The translations under genes were made by a program, and so were the position numbers. This document shows positions 9,103 to 17,561 of a stretch of DNA of 64,000 bases, one piece after another (within the stretch, counting starts at the first letter, position 1; each line of letters opens with the position of its first letter). Source of the DNA: Altererythrobacter epoxidivorans. Lineage in GTDB: Bacteria > Pseudomonadota > Alphaproteobacteria > Sphingomonadales > Sphingomonadaceae. The DNA lies in the NCBI RefSeq assembly GCF_001281485.1, contig NZ_CP012669.1, positions 930,001-994,000 on the forward strand. Direction: 5' to 3'. The notes under the pieces are model-generated. The model was given only the letters and a program-made list of their open reading frames with translations. It was not told the origin of the DNA and ran no database searches.

Positions 9103-9666
9103 ATGAAAATCAGCGGCGTCGATATTCGCCCCGGCAACATCCTGGAATACGAAGGCGGCATCTGGAAAGTCGCCAAGATCCAGCACACCCAGCCCGGTAA
9201 GGGTGGGGCATATATGCAGGTCGAGATGAAGAACCTCATCGACGGCCGCAAGACCAACGTCCGCTTTCGCAGCGCCGACACGGTCGAAAAGGTGCGCCTC
9301 GATACCAAGGACTATCAGTTCCTGTACGAAGACGGTGATATGCTGGTCTTCATGGACACCGACACCTACGAACAGATCAACCTGCCGAGCGACCTTCTGG
9401 GCGATGCGCGTCCCTTCCTTCAGGATGGTATGCAGGTTTCGCTCGAATTGTGGGAAGAACGCCCGATCAGTGTCGAGCTGCCGCAGCAGGTCGAAGCTGA
9501 AATCGTGGAGGCGGATGCCGTCGTTAAGGGGCAGACAGCTTCTTCGAGTTACAAGCCTGCTATGCTCGACAATGGCGTGCGGATCATGGTTCCGCCGCAC
9601 ATCGAAAGCGGAACGCGTATCATCGTCGACGTGTATGAACAGTCTTACGTCGGGAAAGCCGGCTAA
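9103..9666 (+). CDS. efp: Translation elongation factor P
   Basis: Relieves ribosome stalling at polyproline stretches. It is 187 residues with the three beta-barrel domains of EF-P. The N-terminal KOW-like domain shows the tip loop [10 protein letters not shown], with Lys33 at the position that is post-translationally modified in many bacteria. The OB-fold part contains [15 protein letters not shown] (near 80). The C-terminal part includes [21 protein letters not shown]. An upstream in-frame ATG was rejected because the family starts with MKISGVDIR and AGAAGG lies just before it. Followed after 11 bases by a small acidic protein gene. Confidence 0.96.
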   Translation: MKISGVDIRPGNILEYEGGIWKVAKIQHTQPGKGGAYMQVEMKNLIDGRKTNVRFRSADTVEKVRLDTKDYQFLYEDGDMLVFMDTDTYEQINLPSDLLGDARPFLQDGMQVSLELWEERPISVELPQQVEAEIVEADAVVKGQTASSSYKPAMLDNGVRIMVPPHIESGTRIIVDVYEQSYVGKAG

Positions 9667-9677
9667 CGGAGTAATCT

Positions 9678-10028
9678 ATGCAGGGTGCGGGACATCCGAA
9701 ACTGGCCGCTGTCGATATCGACAATAGCTACATCCTAGGCGTGATTTACGACGATGAGTCGCTCACGCTGGAGATGGACTTCCGCCTCATGCAGGATCAT
9801 CCCCGTTTCGAGGAACCCGACAGCGACGAAGGTTGTTACCGCAAGGGATTCATCCGATTCTCCGATTTCGAGGACTTGAGGCTGCGTAAGGCCAAGCCCG
9901 AAGACGGCAAGGAAGTGGATTACAGCGACATCTATTCAGCCACGATCGAAGGCGATTATGCCTTCATCTCCAGTGGTTGGGGTGAAATTGAACTGACCGC
10001 GCAATCGATCCAGATCGCGGTGGACTGA
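9678..10028 (+). CDS. Small acidic hypothetical protein
   Basis: A 116-residue soluble acidic protein with no recognised family. It has alternating strand-like segments (SYILGVIYDDESLTLEMDF, RKGFIRFSDFEDLRLRKA) and a final YAFISSGWGEIELTAQSIQI strand pair, so a compact beta fold is likely. There is no signal peptide or membrane helix. It sits between efp (11 bases) and the inositol-monophosphatase-like gene (17 bases), so the three are probably one transcript. GGAG lies 7 bases before the ATG. Confidence 0.72.
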   Translation: MQGAGHPKLAAVDIDNSYILGVIYDDESLTLEMDFRLMQDHPRFEEPDSDEGCYRKGFIRFSDFEDLRLRKAKPEDGKEVDYSDIYSATIEGDYAFISSGWGEIELTAQSIQIAVD

Positions 10029-10045
10029 CAGGAAACTGGTTTAAA

Positions 10046-10864
10046 ATGGCAGCCATCACTGGCCTCATCCGCGTCATGGAACGTGCGGCTCGCAAGGCGG
10101 GCGGTCGCCTGCGGCGCGACTTCGGCGAAGTCGAACATTTGCAGGTCAGCCGCAAGGGTCCTGCGGATTTCGTATCCAAGGCCGATATGCGCGCAGAACG
10201 CACGCTTTATGACGAATTGCTGGCGGCGCGCCCTGGCTGGGGCTTCCTCATGGAAGAAGCCGGCGAGATCGAAGGCGAAGAGGGGCAGCCGCGCTGGATC
10301 ATCGACCCGCTCGATGGCACCAGCAACTTCCTCCATGGGATTCCTCACTTCGCGATCTCCATCGCGGTACAGGAACCGAAGCTCGATGGTTCGGGCTGGG
10401 GCGATGTCACGGCGGCCGTGATCTATCAGCCGATCACCGATGAAACCTTCTGGGCCGAAAAGTCTCGCGGTGCCTGGCTCCACGATGGTCGCCTCCGCGT
10501 ATCGTCGCGCTCGCGTCCGTCCGATGCCCTGATCGCGACCGGTATTCCCTTCCAAGGTGCTGGCAATCCGGCCGAATGGGCAAAGATCTACGGTGCCATC
10601 GGCCCCGAAGTCGCCGGTATCCGCCGTTTCGGTGCCGCTTCGCTCGACCTCGCATGGGTTGCTGCGGGCCGTTTCGACGGCTTCTGGGAAAGCAGCCTTA
10701 AGCCTTGGGATACTGCGGCCGGCTGTCTCCTCGTACGCGAAGCGGGCGGCTTCGTGAGCGATTATCGCGGTCGTTCGCAGCCGATCCACACCGATCAGGT
10801 GCTCGCGGCAAACGACGGCCTGCACTCCCGCTTGCACAAGCTGCTCGCAGGCGCCCTCAAATAA
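10046..10864 (+). CDS. Inositol monophosphatase family protein
   Basis: A Mg2+-dependent sugar-phosphate or inositol-phosphate phosphatase of the SuhB/IMPase superfamily, 272 residues. The metal site is complete: MEEAG (Glu70), then WIIDPLDGTSNFLHG with Asp87 and Asp90, then LKPWDTAAGCLLVREAGG near the C-terminus with the third Asp. The exact substrate cannot be read from sequence; SuhB relatives also act in rRNA transcription. Downstream lies tRNA-Leu. Confidence 0.9.
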   Translation: MAAITGLIRVMERAARKAGGRLRRDFGEVEHLQVSRKGPADFVSKADMRAERTLYDELLAARPGWGFLMEEAGEIEGEEGQPRWIIDPLDGTSNFLHGIPHFAISIAVQEPKLDGSGWGDVTAAVIYQPITDETFWAEKSRGAWLHDGRLRVSSRSRPSDALIATGIPFQGAGNPAEWAKIYGAIGPEVAGIRRFGAASLDLAWVAAGRFDGFWESSLKPWDTAAGCLLVREAGGFVSDYRGRSQPIHTDQVLAANDGLHSRLHKLLAGALK

Positions 10865-10946
10865 ACGAGCGTCCAGGCCGTCCAATCGGTTTTGGAGACT
10901 TGATGACTGAAGCTGGCACGGCTATCCGCCGCGCTCCCGCATCAGT

Positions 10947-11031
10947 GCCCCTGTGGCGGAATTGGTAGACGCGCTCGACTCAAAATCGAGTTTCTTACGA
11001 AGTGCCGGTTCGAGTCCGGCCAGGGGTACCA
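10947..11031 (+). tRNA. tRNA-Leu (CAA)
   Basis: An 85-base type II tRNA with encoded CCA. The acceptor arms GCCCCTG and CAGGGGT pair (one G-U). The anticodon stem CTCGA/TCGAG encloses loop CTCAAAA, giving anticodon CAA for UUG. The long variable arm (CTT/AAG stem) and the T-arm CCGGTTCGAGTCCGG are as expected for leucine tRNA. A strong hairpin follows 6 bases later. The intergenic space 10,865-11,175 holds no protein gene. Confidence 0.96.
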
Positions 11032-11037
11032 AGGGAG

Positions 11038-11060
11038 AGCGCCTGAATAGGTCAGGCGCT
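11038..11060 (+). terminator. Hairpin after tRNA-Leu
   Basis: A perfect 9-base-pair stem AGCGCCTGA/TCAGGCGCT with loop ATAGG begins 6 bases after the tRNA CCA end. There is no T tract, so it may act as a processing or protecting structure instead of a classical intrinsic terminator. Confidence 0.5.
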
Positions 11061-11175
11061 TCCCGCAGCGCAGCTACCATCCTTGCTGGACGAAGATCGC
11101 ACTGCCGGCTTGCAGTAATGCTCCGCTGGCGCTTATCGTTCGATACGATCTGGTTTTTTCGCGGGGGCGACTGCA

Positions 11176-13596
11176 ATGCGACCTTTCTGGCTCAATATGC
11201 TAGCCGTCCTGGCGATCGGTTCGCTGACGCCGACAGTTGCCCATGCTCAATCTTCAACCCCTTCGGATGTGAAGCAGGAGCAGGTCGAAACTGTCCCGGC
11301 GATTCCTTCGAGCCGTGACATCGAAAAGATTTCTGCCGAAGAAATTGAAGCTGATCCGATCGCAGTAGCTACTGAAATCCTCGCCTCACCGCCGGGCGAA
11401 TACAGCCTGACGAGGATTGCGAGGCTCACCCAATTGCGGAGCGCTCTTGGTGCGCGCAGGGAACTGGCGCGCAAATACGCCGACGAAGGATCGCTCAAGT
11501 CCCGGATAATTTCCGCTCAAATAGATGCTCTTGGCCCGCCGCCTGTAGATGGCGCCTTCGAACCTGCTGCGGCATCCATGCGGCGCAAGTTGCTCGATCG
11601 TCGGCTGTCGGATGAACTTGCACCAATCCTGGTTTGGCGCGATCATCAGATCAGAGCTGCAACACTGACCTCTGAAATCGACGATCGGATCGCAAGCATC
11701 CGCGAAGACAGACTGCTCAGCTACAACGGCACGCCATTGAAGCCCGGTCTTTGGGGCACTGCATTGGGAGCGGTAAATCGGACCGTCAGTGGCTTCGTGT
11801 CAAACGTAGGTTTCGGCCAAATCCTGCTCGGCATTCTCTTACTCGTCCTGCCCTTCGGCCTTGTCTTGCTCGGTCACAGGGGATTGGCTTCGATTGCAAA
11901 GCGAGCACACGAAGTTTCTGGCAATGCACGTTCGCTCATAATCTTGCTCATCGAAGATGCACTCGGCTTGCTTCTGGCAGTCGTCGTCATGGCTATCGTA
12001 TCCGGCGGTTTATTCCTGCTTCTCTCGGGATCGATCGAAGAAAAGAAGCTCGCCTCGTTCGTCTTGACCTTGTTTGTCGCCGGTATCGTTCTGGCTGTCG
12101 CTCGTTGGTTGGGGCGAAGCATCTTTCGATCACCAATCGACACGCTGCGCATCGTGCATTTGTCGGATGTTGACGGCAAGAAGGCGGCAAAGCTGACAAC
12201 CGCGCTTGGGCTTGCGGTCGGTCTGGAAGCCATTCTCGAAATGGTCGAGAACGATGGCTTGCTGGCGGCGGAAGTCTCAATCCTATCTTCGGCCCTGCTG
12301 GTGCTTTGGGGGAGTTGGCTCATCTGGCGGCTCGCCGAAGTTCTGGCCCGGCGCGAACGCATTCCGCCGCAGCCAGACCCGCTTGCCGATCAGACCTCGG
12401 CGGAAGTCCAGGTGCACGAAGCGATCGACTTTGCCGGTCCCATAAGCCGTTTGGTCAAGGTCGTGTCGCTGGTGGCCGCGCTGAGCGCATTGGCCGGCTT
12501 CATCTACATGGCGCGGGAGATCTTTTTCGACATTGTCGCGACCCTCGCCGTGGTTGCTGTCGCGTTCCTGGTCCAGAGAACGGTTCGACTGGTTCTCGTC
12601 GTCTTGGCCGAAGGGTATCTGCGACGTTTCCGAGGGATCATTCACCTGTTGCCGGTATTTACAGGCTTTCTGATCGCACTTGCCGCCCTGCCGCTGCTGG
12701 CGATCGTTTGGGGGTACAACGCTCAAGAAATCTTCGACGGGATCCTGGCGCTTCGCAATGGCGTAACCCTCGGTGAAATTACAATCTCTGCCGGAGACGT
12801 CCTCGCTTTCGCCTTCGTTTTCTTCCTCGGGTTTGTGATCACGCGCTGGCTGCAACGCATACTGAGGTTGTCGATCCTCCCGCAGTTCGCTCTCGACCTG
12901 GGTGCGCGTTCCGCGATTGTGACGATCGTCGGCTACGTCGGTATCGTGCTGGCAGCGATTGTAGCGATCACTTCCACCGGGCTCGACCTGTCCAGCCTCG
13001 CATTCGTCGCCGGTGCGCTCTCGGTCGGTCTTGGTTTCGGGCTGCAATCGGTGGTCGAGAACTTTACCAGCGGCGTCATTCTACTGCTGGAGCGGCCCGT
13101 GCGCGAGGGCGACTGGATCGAAGTCGGCCCATATTCGGGAATTGTGAGGAAGATTTCGGTTCGCTCGACGCGGATCGAGACTTTCGATCGACACCAGATC
13201 ATCGTCCCCAATTCGCAGTTGATCACCGAGAGCGTGAAGAACCTCAGCTTTGCGGGCGACGCTGCAAGGATTATTGTGCCCATCGGTGTAAGCTATGACA
13301 CGGATCTTGAGCGCGTACGCGATGTCCTTCTCGACATAGCCTGTAATCACGAACTCATCATCGATGATCCCAAGCCGTCCGTTGCCGTCGAGGAGTTTGG
13401 AGACAATTCGATCAATCTCAAGCTTCTGGCTTTCGTGGGAGACGTTACGACAGGGGCCGGGGTCAAATCGGAACTGAACTTCGCGATCGCCAAGCGTTTT
13501 GCCGAGGAGGGTATCGAGATACCTTTCCCTCAGAGAGTGATTTCACTGCGGGGGGCCGACAGTATCCAAGTCGATACAAAACCAGCCGGCGCCTGA
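11176..13596 (+). CDS. Large MscS-family mechanosensitive channel
   Basis: An inner-membrane osmotic-tension channel of the large MscS/MscK-like class, 806 residues. A signal peptide (cleavage after PTVAHA) precedes a periplasmic helical region to about residue 200. About ten membrane segments follow. The C-terminal MscS core has the pore helix region VAGALSVGLGFGLQSVVENFTSG (near 610-635), the beta domain LERPVREGDWIEVG and IVPNSQLITESVKNLS, and an alpha/beta end. It is longer than plain MscS (about 290 residues) because of the extra N-terminal modules. Monocistronic. Confidence 0.9.
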   Translation: MRPFWLNMLAVLAIGSLTPTVAHAQSSTPSDVKQEQVETVPAIPSSRDIEKISAEEIEADPIAVATEILASPPGEYSLTRIARLTQLRSALGARRELARKYADEGSLKSRIISAQIDALGPPPVDGAFEPAAASMRRKLLDRRLSDELAPILVWRDHQIRAATLTSEIDDRIASIREDRLLSYNGTPLKPGLWGTALGAVNRTVSGFVSNVGFGQILLGILLLVLPFGLVLLGHRGLASIAKRAHEVSGNARSLIILLIEDALGLLLAVVVMAIVSGGLFLLLSGSIEEKKLASFVLTLFVAGIVLAVARWLGRSIFRSPIDTLRIVHLSDVDGKKAAKLTTALGLAVGLEAILEMVENDGLLAAEVSILSSALLVLWGSWLIWRLAEVLARRERIPPQPDPLADQTSAEVQVHEAIDFAGPISRLVKVVSLVAALSALAGFIYMAREIFFDIVATLAVVAVAFLVQRTVRLVLVVLAEGYLRRFRGIIHLLPVFTGFLIALAALPLLAIVWGYNAQEIFDGILALRNGVTLGEITISAGDVLAFAFVFFLGFVITRWLQRILRLSILPQFALDLGARSAIVTIVGYVGIVLAAIVAITSTGLDLSSLAFVAGALSVGLGFGLQSVVENFTSGVILLLERPVREGDWIEVGPYSGIVRKISVRSTRIETFDRHQIIVPNSQLITESVKNLSFAGDAARIIVPIGVSYDTDLERVRDVLLDIACNHELIIDDPKPSVAVEEFGDNSINLKLLAFVGDVTTGAGVKSELNFAIAKRFAEEGIEIPFPQRVISLRGADSIQVDTKPAGA

Positions 13597-13643
13597 TCAT
13601 GATTCTGGATTGATCATTGGAGCGGCACCTCGAGCCGACCATC

Positions 13644-13662
13644 ACAATTATCTTGTAATTGT
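13644..13662. promoter_or_regulatory. AT-rich inverted repeat before SLC13 carrier
   Basis: ACAATTA-TCTTG-TAATTGT, perfect 7-base arms around a 5-base centre, ends 27 bases before the carrier ATG. Its low GC content stands out in this genome. The position suits an operator overlapping the promoter, or it could be a weak terminator for the channel gene (no T tract). Confidence 0.35.
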
Positions 13663-13689
13663 TCGCCTGCTCTGTGAGTCAGCGCTTGG

Positions 13690-15489
13690 ATGATCGAAAT
13701 CCCGTCATATCATGCGATTGCAGCGATGGTCGTGACCATCGTCATGTTTGTTGCCTTCGTCCGTGGACGAATGTCGATCGAGATCATCTCGCTCCTGACA
13801 ATCGCAGTCATAGCTGTCGGGCTCTATTTCTTCCCGCTTGAAGGGCACAAGGGGATCGACGGGCTGGAAATCGCGTTCGGCGGTTTCGGTCACTATGCGC
13901 TCATCACGATCTGCGCGCTGATGATCATGGGCCGAGGACTGGTGGTCACGGGCGCACTGGATCCCGCGGCACGGTTCCTGGAGCGTGTTTTCAAATTCAA
14001 CGTCCAGCTGGGCCTGCTGCTTTCGCTGCTGATTGCGTTCGTCCTGTCGATGGGCGTCAACAATACTCCTGTCCTCGTCCTTCTGATGCCTATCTTCGTC
14101 GCGCTCGCGCAACGCGGGGCGCTACCGGCCTCCAAGACGCTTATCCCTCTGAATGCCGCATCGCTTCTTGGCGGGGTTTCAACGACTATCGGGACCTCGA
14201 CCAATATCCTGGTCGTTTCGATCGCGGTCGACCTCGGGATGAAAGAGATGGGCGTGTTCGATTTCACCCCCATCGTCCTGATGGCGTCGCTTGTCGCCCT
14301 GCCTTACCTGTGGCTGGTCATGCCGCGACTGCTGCCCGACAATACGGTGGTGAACGAGGCGGAGATGCGCCGTTTCCACACGCGCCTGAGGGTGGCTGAG
14401 GATAGTGCACTGGTCGGCGAGGATATCTCCACGGTCCTGTCACGGCTGCCGAAGAACATTTCGATAATCGACCAGCCTTCGGGTCCGATCCAGCCCCAGC
14501 AAAGGTTGCTGCTATCGGGTACTCACGATGCGCTGGAAGATGCGACACGGGTGCTGAAGGGTGAGCTTGCGCCCAGCTGGGTGCTCGACCGGATCAAGCG
14601 CGAGGCGTCTTCACGCGAACAGGACATCCTGGTCGTCGAAATGACGGTAACTGCGGATTCTCGGCTTATAAACCGCACCCTACCGACTTCTGGCATTGCC
14701 GATCTTCATGGCGTTGCGGTGCTGGGTATCCACCGTCCGGACCGGATAATGGGCGAGAAGGACCAGTACAGCGAGAACGGCGACCTGCGCATCGCGGAAG
14801 GCGACGTGCTGCTGGTAATGGGCCTTCCCGAAGACCTGCAGGAATTCGCACGAAGCGACAGCCTTCTCATGCTTGAAGGGGCGAGGGAGCTTCCACGCCG
14901 TTCGAAGGCTCTTCTGGCGGGCATCATCATGGGTGTGTCGGTCTTTACGGCGGCCGTCGGTATCTTCCCGATCGCGATTTCCGCATTGGCTGGTGCGATC
15001 CTGATGTTCGTGACCGGTTGCGTCAAATTCGACCGGGTCGGGCGTGCCCTCTCTGCCCGCGTTATCGTTCTGGTTGCTGCCAGCATCGCCATCGGGCGCA
15101 TCATCGACGAGAGCGGCGCTGCGCTATGGCTTGGTCAGACCCTTGGGCTCGGGCTCCAATATCTGCCGCCTGCCATGGTGCTCGCCGCAGTCATGCTGTT
15201 CGTGACGGTCCTGACGAACTTTGCATCGAATGCGACCGCGGCGACTGTGGGGACACCGATCGCGTTCAGCATCGCAGAGCAGTTGGGACTGCCTGCCGAA
15301 CCTATGGTGCTGGCGGTGCTGTTTGGCTGCAATCTCTGCTACGCGACACCAATCGCTTATCAGACCAACATGCTCATCATGTCGGAAGGTAGCTACGAGT
15401 TTAAGGATTACATCCGTACCGGCGTGCCGTTGGTCATCATCATGGTGACGACGCTATCGGTGCTGTTGGTGCTGCGTTACGAAATGTAG
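13690..15489 (+). CDS. SLC13/DASS-type anion permease with RCK_C domains
   Basis: An inner-membrane ion-coupled carrier of the CitMHS/SLC13 superfamily, 599 residues. Five or six N-terminal membrane helices carry NNTPVLVLLMPIF and STTIGTSTNILVVS (re-entrant NT motif). A cytosolic section of about residues 215-405 resembles two TrkA-C (RCK_C) regulatory modules. The second membrane half ends with FASNATAATVGTPIAFS, the second signature. Such architecture is known for putative sulfate/dicarboxylate carriers; the substrate is not readable. A 19-base palindrome lies in front of it. Confidence 0.88.
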   Translation: MIEIPSYHAIAAMVVTIVMFVAFVRGRMSIEIISLLTIAVIAVGLYFFPLEGHKGIDGLEIAFGGFGHYALITICALMIMGRGLVVTGALDPAARFLERVFKFNVQLGLLLSLLIAFVLSMGVNNTPVLVLLMPIFVALAQRGALPASKTLIPLNAASLLGGVSTTIGTSTNILVVSIAVDLGMKEMGVFDFTPIVLMASLVALPYLWLVMPRLLPDNTVVNEAEMRRFHTRLRVAEDSALVGEDISTVLSRLPKNISIIDQPSGPIQPQQRLLLSGTHDALEDATRVLKGELAPSWVLDRIKREASSREQDILVVEMTVTADSRLINRTLPTSGIADLHGVAVLGIHRPDRIMGEKDQYSENGDLRIAEGDVLLVMGLPEDLQEFARSDSLLMLEGARELPRRSKALLAGIIMGVSVFTAAVGIFPIAISALAGAILMFVTGCVKFDRVGRALSARVIVLVAASIAIGRIIDESGAALWLGQTLGLGLQYLPPAMVLAAVMLFVTVLTNFASNATAATVGTPIAFSIAEQLGLPAEPMVLAVLFGCNLCYATPIAYQTNMLIMSEGSYEFKDYIRTGVPLVIIMVTTLSVLLVLRYEM

Positions 15490-15538
15490 GTCGGGGCGAG
15501 AGCCGCTGCCAGGCCGTCGGATCATTTCCCATTCGTAC

Positions 15539-15582
15539 AAAAATTGACGGCCGCCGGAGCATGGGGGCGCTCCGACGGCCGT
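15539..15582 (-). terminator. Rho-independent terminator of the aceA transcript
   Basis: On the minus strand a 14-base-pair hairpin (arms 15569-15582 and 15547-15560, one mismatch) is followed by TCAATTTTTG, a typical intrinsic terminator. It lies 33 bases beyond the stop of the small gene downstream of aceA and about 60 bases from the convergent permease stop. Confidence 0.8.
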
Positions 15583-15614
15583 GCTCTCCTCCCCAGGAGA
15601 CTGGTTGATCAGGC

Positions 15615-15788
15615 TTAGTTGTAAGTGCCGAGCCTGTGATGAAGTGCGTTGATCTTCGCCAGTTCCTCGCGATCTTCGGTTGCCTTGGCATGGCTTTCGA
15701 GCGCCCTGCGCAGCAGCTTCATGTCCGCTGTCGAGAGCAAAGCCCGGGCCCGTGAAGGTTCGCGGGGTTTGGTTTCATCGTCACTCAT
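15615..15788 (-). CDS. 57-residue protein downstream of isocitrate lyase
   Basis: A short, highly charged soluble protein beginning MSDDETKPREPSRARALL and ending HHRLGTYN. It is mostly helical by composition (ADMKLLRRALESHAKA, then EELAKINALHH). It lies 18 bases after the aceA stop on the same strand, has a good GAGAGGA ribosome site, and is followed by an intrinsic terminator, so it is the last gene of an aceA transcript. Codon use and position argue for a real gene despite its size. No function is known; a small partner or regulator of isocitrate lyase is a guess from context. Confidence 0.72.
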   Translation of the reverse strand: MSDDETKPREPSRARALLSTADMKLLRRALESHAKATEDREELAKINALHHRLGTYN

Positions 15789-15806
15789 TGTCATTTCCTC
15801 TCCGAA

Positions 15807-17411
15807 TCACGCAGCTGCAAACTGGTTCATCGTGTTGTCTTTGCCGCCAGCCTTCAAGGCTGCTTCACCGGCAAAGTATTCCTTATGGTCGTCACCGATG
15901 TCGGAGCCGGCCATGTTCTGGTGCTTCACGCAGGCGATACCCTGGCGGATTTCCTGGCGCTGCACGTTCTTGACGTATCCGAGCATCGCCTGTTCCCCGA
16001 AATATTCGCGGGCAAGGTTGTCGGTGCTCAGTGCCGCCGTGTGATAGGTCGGCAGAGTGATCAGGTGGTGGAAGATACCTGCACGCTTCGCGGCGTCTGC
16101 CTGGAAGGTACGGATCTTCTCGTCTGCTTCGGCGGCCAGCTCGGTGTTGTCGTAGTCGACGCTCATCAGCTTGGCGCGGTCGAAACCGGACACGTCCTTG
16201 CCGGCTTCTGCCCAGGCATCATAAACCTGCTGGCGGAAGTTCAGCGTCCAGTTGAAGCTTGGCGAGTTGTTGTAGACCAGCTTGGCATTGGGGATCACTT
16301 CGCGGACACGATCGACCATGCCTGCGATCTGTTCGACATGCGGCTTTTCGGTTTCGATCCACAGCAGGTCTGCACCATTCTGGAGCGCGGTGATGCAATC
16401 CAGGACGCAGCGGTCTTCACCGGTTCCGGCGCGGAACTGGTAGAGGTTGCTCGGCAGGCGCTTGGGAGCAAGCAGCTTGCCATCGCGGCTGATGAAAACC
16501 TGGCCGTTGGTGATGTTGGCCGGATCGACCTCGTCGCAATCGAGGAAGGCATTGTACTGGTCACCCAGGTCGCCCGGCTCGGTCGAGTATGCGATCTGCT
16601 TCGTCAGGCCAGCGCCGAGGCTGTCGGTGCGAGCGACGATGATGCCGTCTTCCACGCCCATTTCGAGGAATGCGTAGCGGATTGCGCGGATCTTCTGCAG
16701 GAAGTCCTCATGCGGAACGGTAACCTTGCCGTCCTGGTGACCGCACTGCTTTTCGTCCGAAACCTGGTTCTCGATCTGCAGTGCACAGGCACCGGCTTCG
16801 ATCATCTTCTTGGCGAGCAGGTAAGTAGCTTCGGCATTGCCGAAACCTGCGTCGATGTCGGCAATGATCGGAACGACGTGCGTTTCGTAATTGTCGACAG
16901 CCTGTTCGATGCGCTTTGCTTCGACTTCGTCGCCGCGTTCACGGGCAGCGTCGAGATCGCGGAACATGCCGCCGAGTTCGCGAGCGTCGGCCTGCTTGAG
17001 GAAGGTGTAGAGTTCTTCGATCAGGGCAGGGACCGAGGTCTTTTCGTGCATCGACTGGTCGGGAAGCGGACCGAATTCGCTGCGCAGCGCTGCGACCATC
17101 CAGCCCGAAAGGTAAAGGTAGCGGCGCTTAGTGCTGCCGAAATGTTTCTTGATGCTGATCAGCTTCTGCTGGGCGATGAAACCATGCCAAGTACCGAGCG
17201 ACTGCGTGTAGTTGGCCGGATCATTGTCATAGGCTTCCATGTCCTGGCGCATGATCTTCGCGGTGTATTTTGCGATGTCGAGTCCGGTCGGGAAGCGGTT
17301 CTGCACGGCCATACGCGCAGCGCTCTCGGCGTCGATGGCATTCCAGGAAGCGCCATTGCTCGCGATGGTCTTGCGGAATTGCTCGATGCTGTTCTGGTAG
17401 GTCAATTTCAT
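15807..17411 (-). CDS. aceA: Isocitrate lyase
   Basis: Splits isocitrate into glyoxylate and succinate, the first step of the glyoxylate shunt needed for growth on acetate and fatty acids. It is 534 residues, the long form found in Pseudomonas aeruginosa, about 100 residues longer than the E. coli enzyme. The catalytic loop reads EKQCGH with Cys223; the classical short form has KKCGH. The metal-site region VPIIADIDAGFGNAEAT is intact. The ATG at 17411 has AGGAG directly before it and gives the expected start MKLTYQNSIEQF; an upstream in-frame ATG is not needed. It is divergent from an ScfR-type regulator with a palindrome between them. Confidence 0.96.
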   Translation of the reverse strand: MKLTYQNSIEQFRKTIASNGASWNAIDAESAARMAVQNRFPTGLDIAKYTAKIMRQDMEAYDNDPANYTQSLGTWHGFIAQQKLISIKKHFGSTKRRYLYLSGWMVAALRSEFGPLPDQSMHEKTSVPALIEELYTFLKQADARELGGMFRDLDAARERGDEVEAKRIEQAVDNYETHVVPIIADIDAGFGNAEATYLLAKKMIEAGACALQIENQVSDEKQCGHQDGKVTVPHEDFLQKIRAIRYAFLEMGVEDGIIVARTDSLGAGLTKQIAYSTEPGDLGDQYNAFLDCDEVDPANITNGQVFISRDGKLLAPKRLPSNLYQFRAGTGEDRCVLDCITALQNGADLLWIETEKPHVEQIAGMVDRVREVIPNAKLVYNNSPSFNWTLNFRQQVYDAWAEAGKDVSGFDRAKLMSVDYDNTELAAEADEKIRTFQADAAKRAGIFHHLITLPTYHTAALSTDNLAREYFGEQAMLGYVKNVQRQEIRQGIACVKHQNMAGSDIGDDHKEYFAGEAALKAGGKDNTMNQFAAA

Positions 17412-17527
17412 TCTCCTGCGGGGCGGGGAGGTTCCCCTGTGAGGAGAAATTGGCAAAGCCCGCCCGATTCGGACATGAAAAGTTACAAAATATCTTGTCT
17501 TGGAGCGCGCGTTCTGCGAATTTGGTC

Positions 17528-17551
17528 TGTAAAGATGTAAACAAATTTACA
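17528..17551. promoter_or_regulatory. Candidate operator between aceA and its regulator
   Basis: TGTAAA occurs at 17528-17533 and again at 17536-17541, the second forming an exact palindrome with TTTACA at 17546-17551 (TGTAAA-N4-TTTACA). It ends 10 bases before the regulator start codon, where binding would repress the regulator. A related TTACAAAAT lies at 17483-17491 nearer aceA. RamB-type regulators of acetate genes are known to act from such divergent regions; binding here is inferred. Confidence 0.5.
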
Positions 17552-17561
17552 AAGGTGATCC

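Noticed and set aside
15885..17540. 551-codon plus-strand frame opposite isocitrate lyase
   Set aside because: Runs fully antisense to aceA, matches no family and reflects third-position GC bias.
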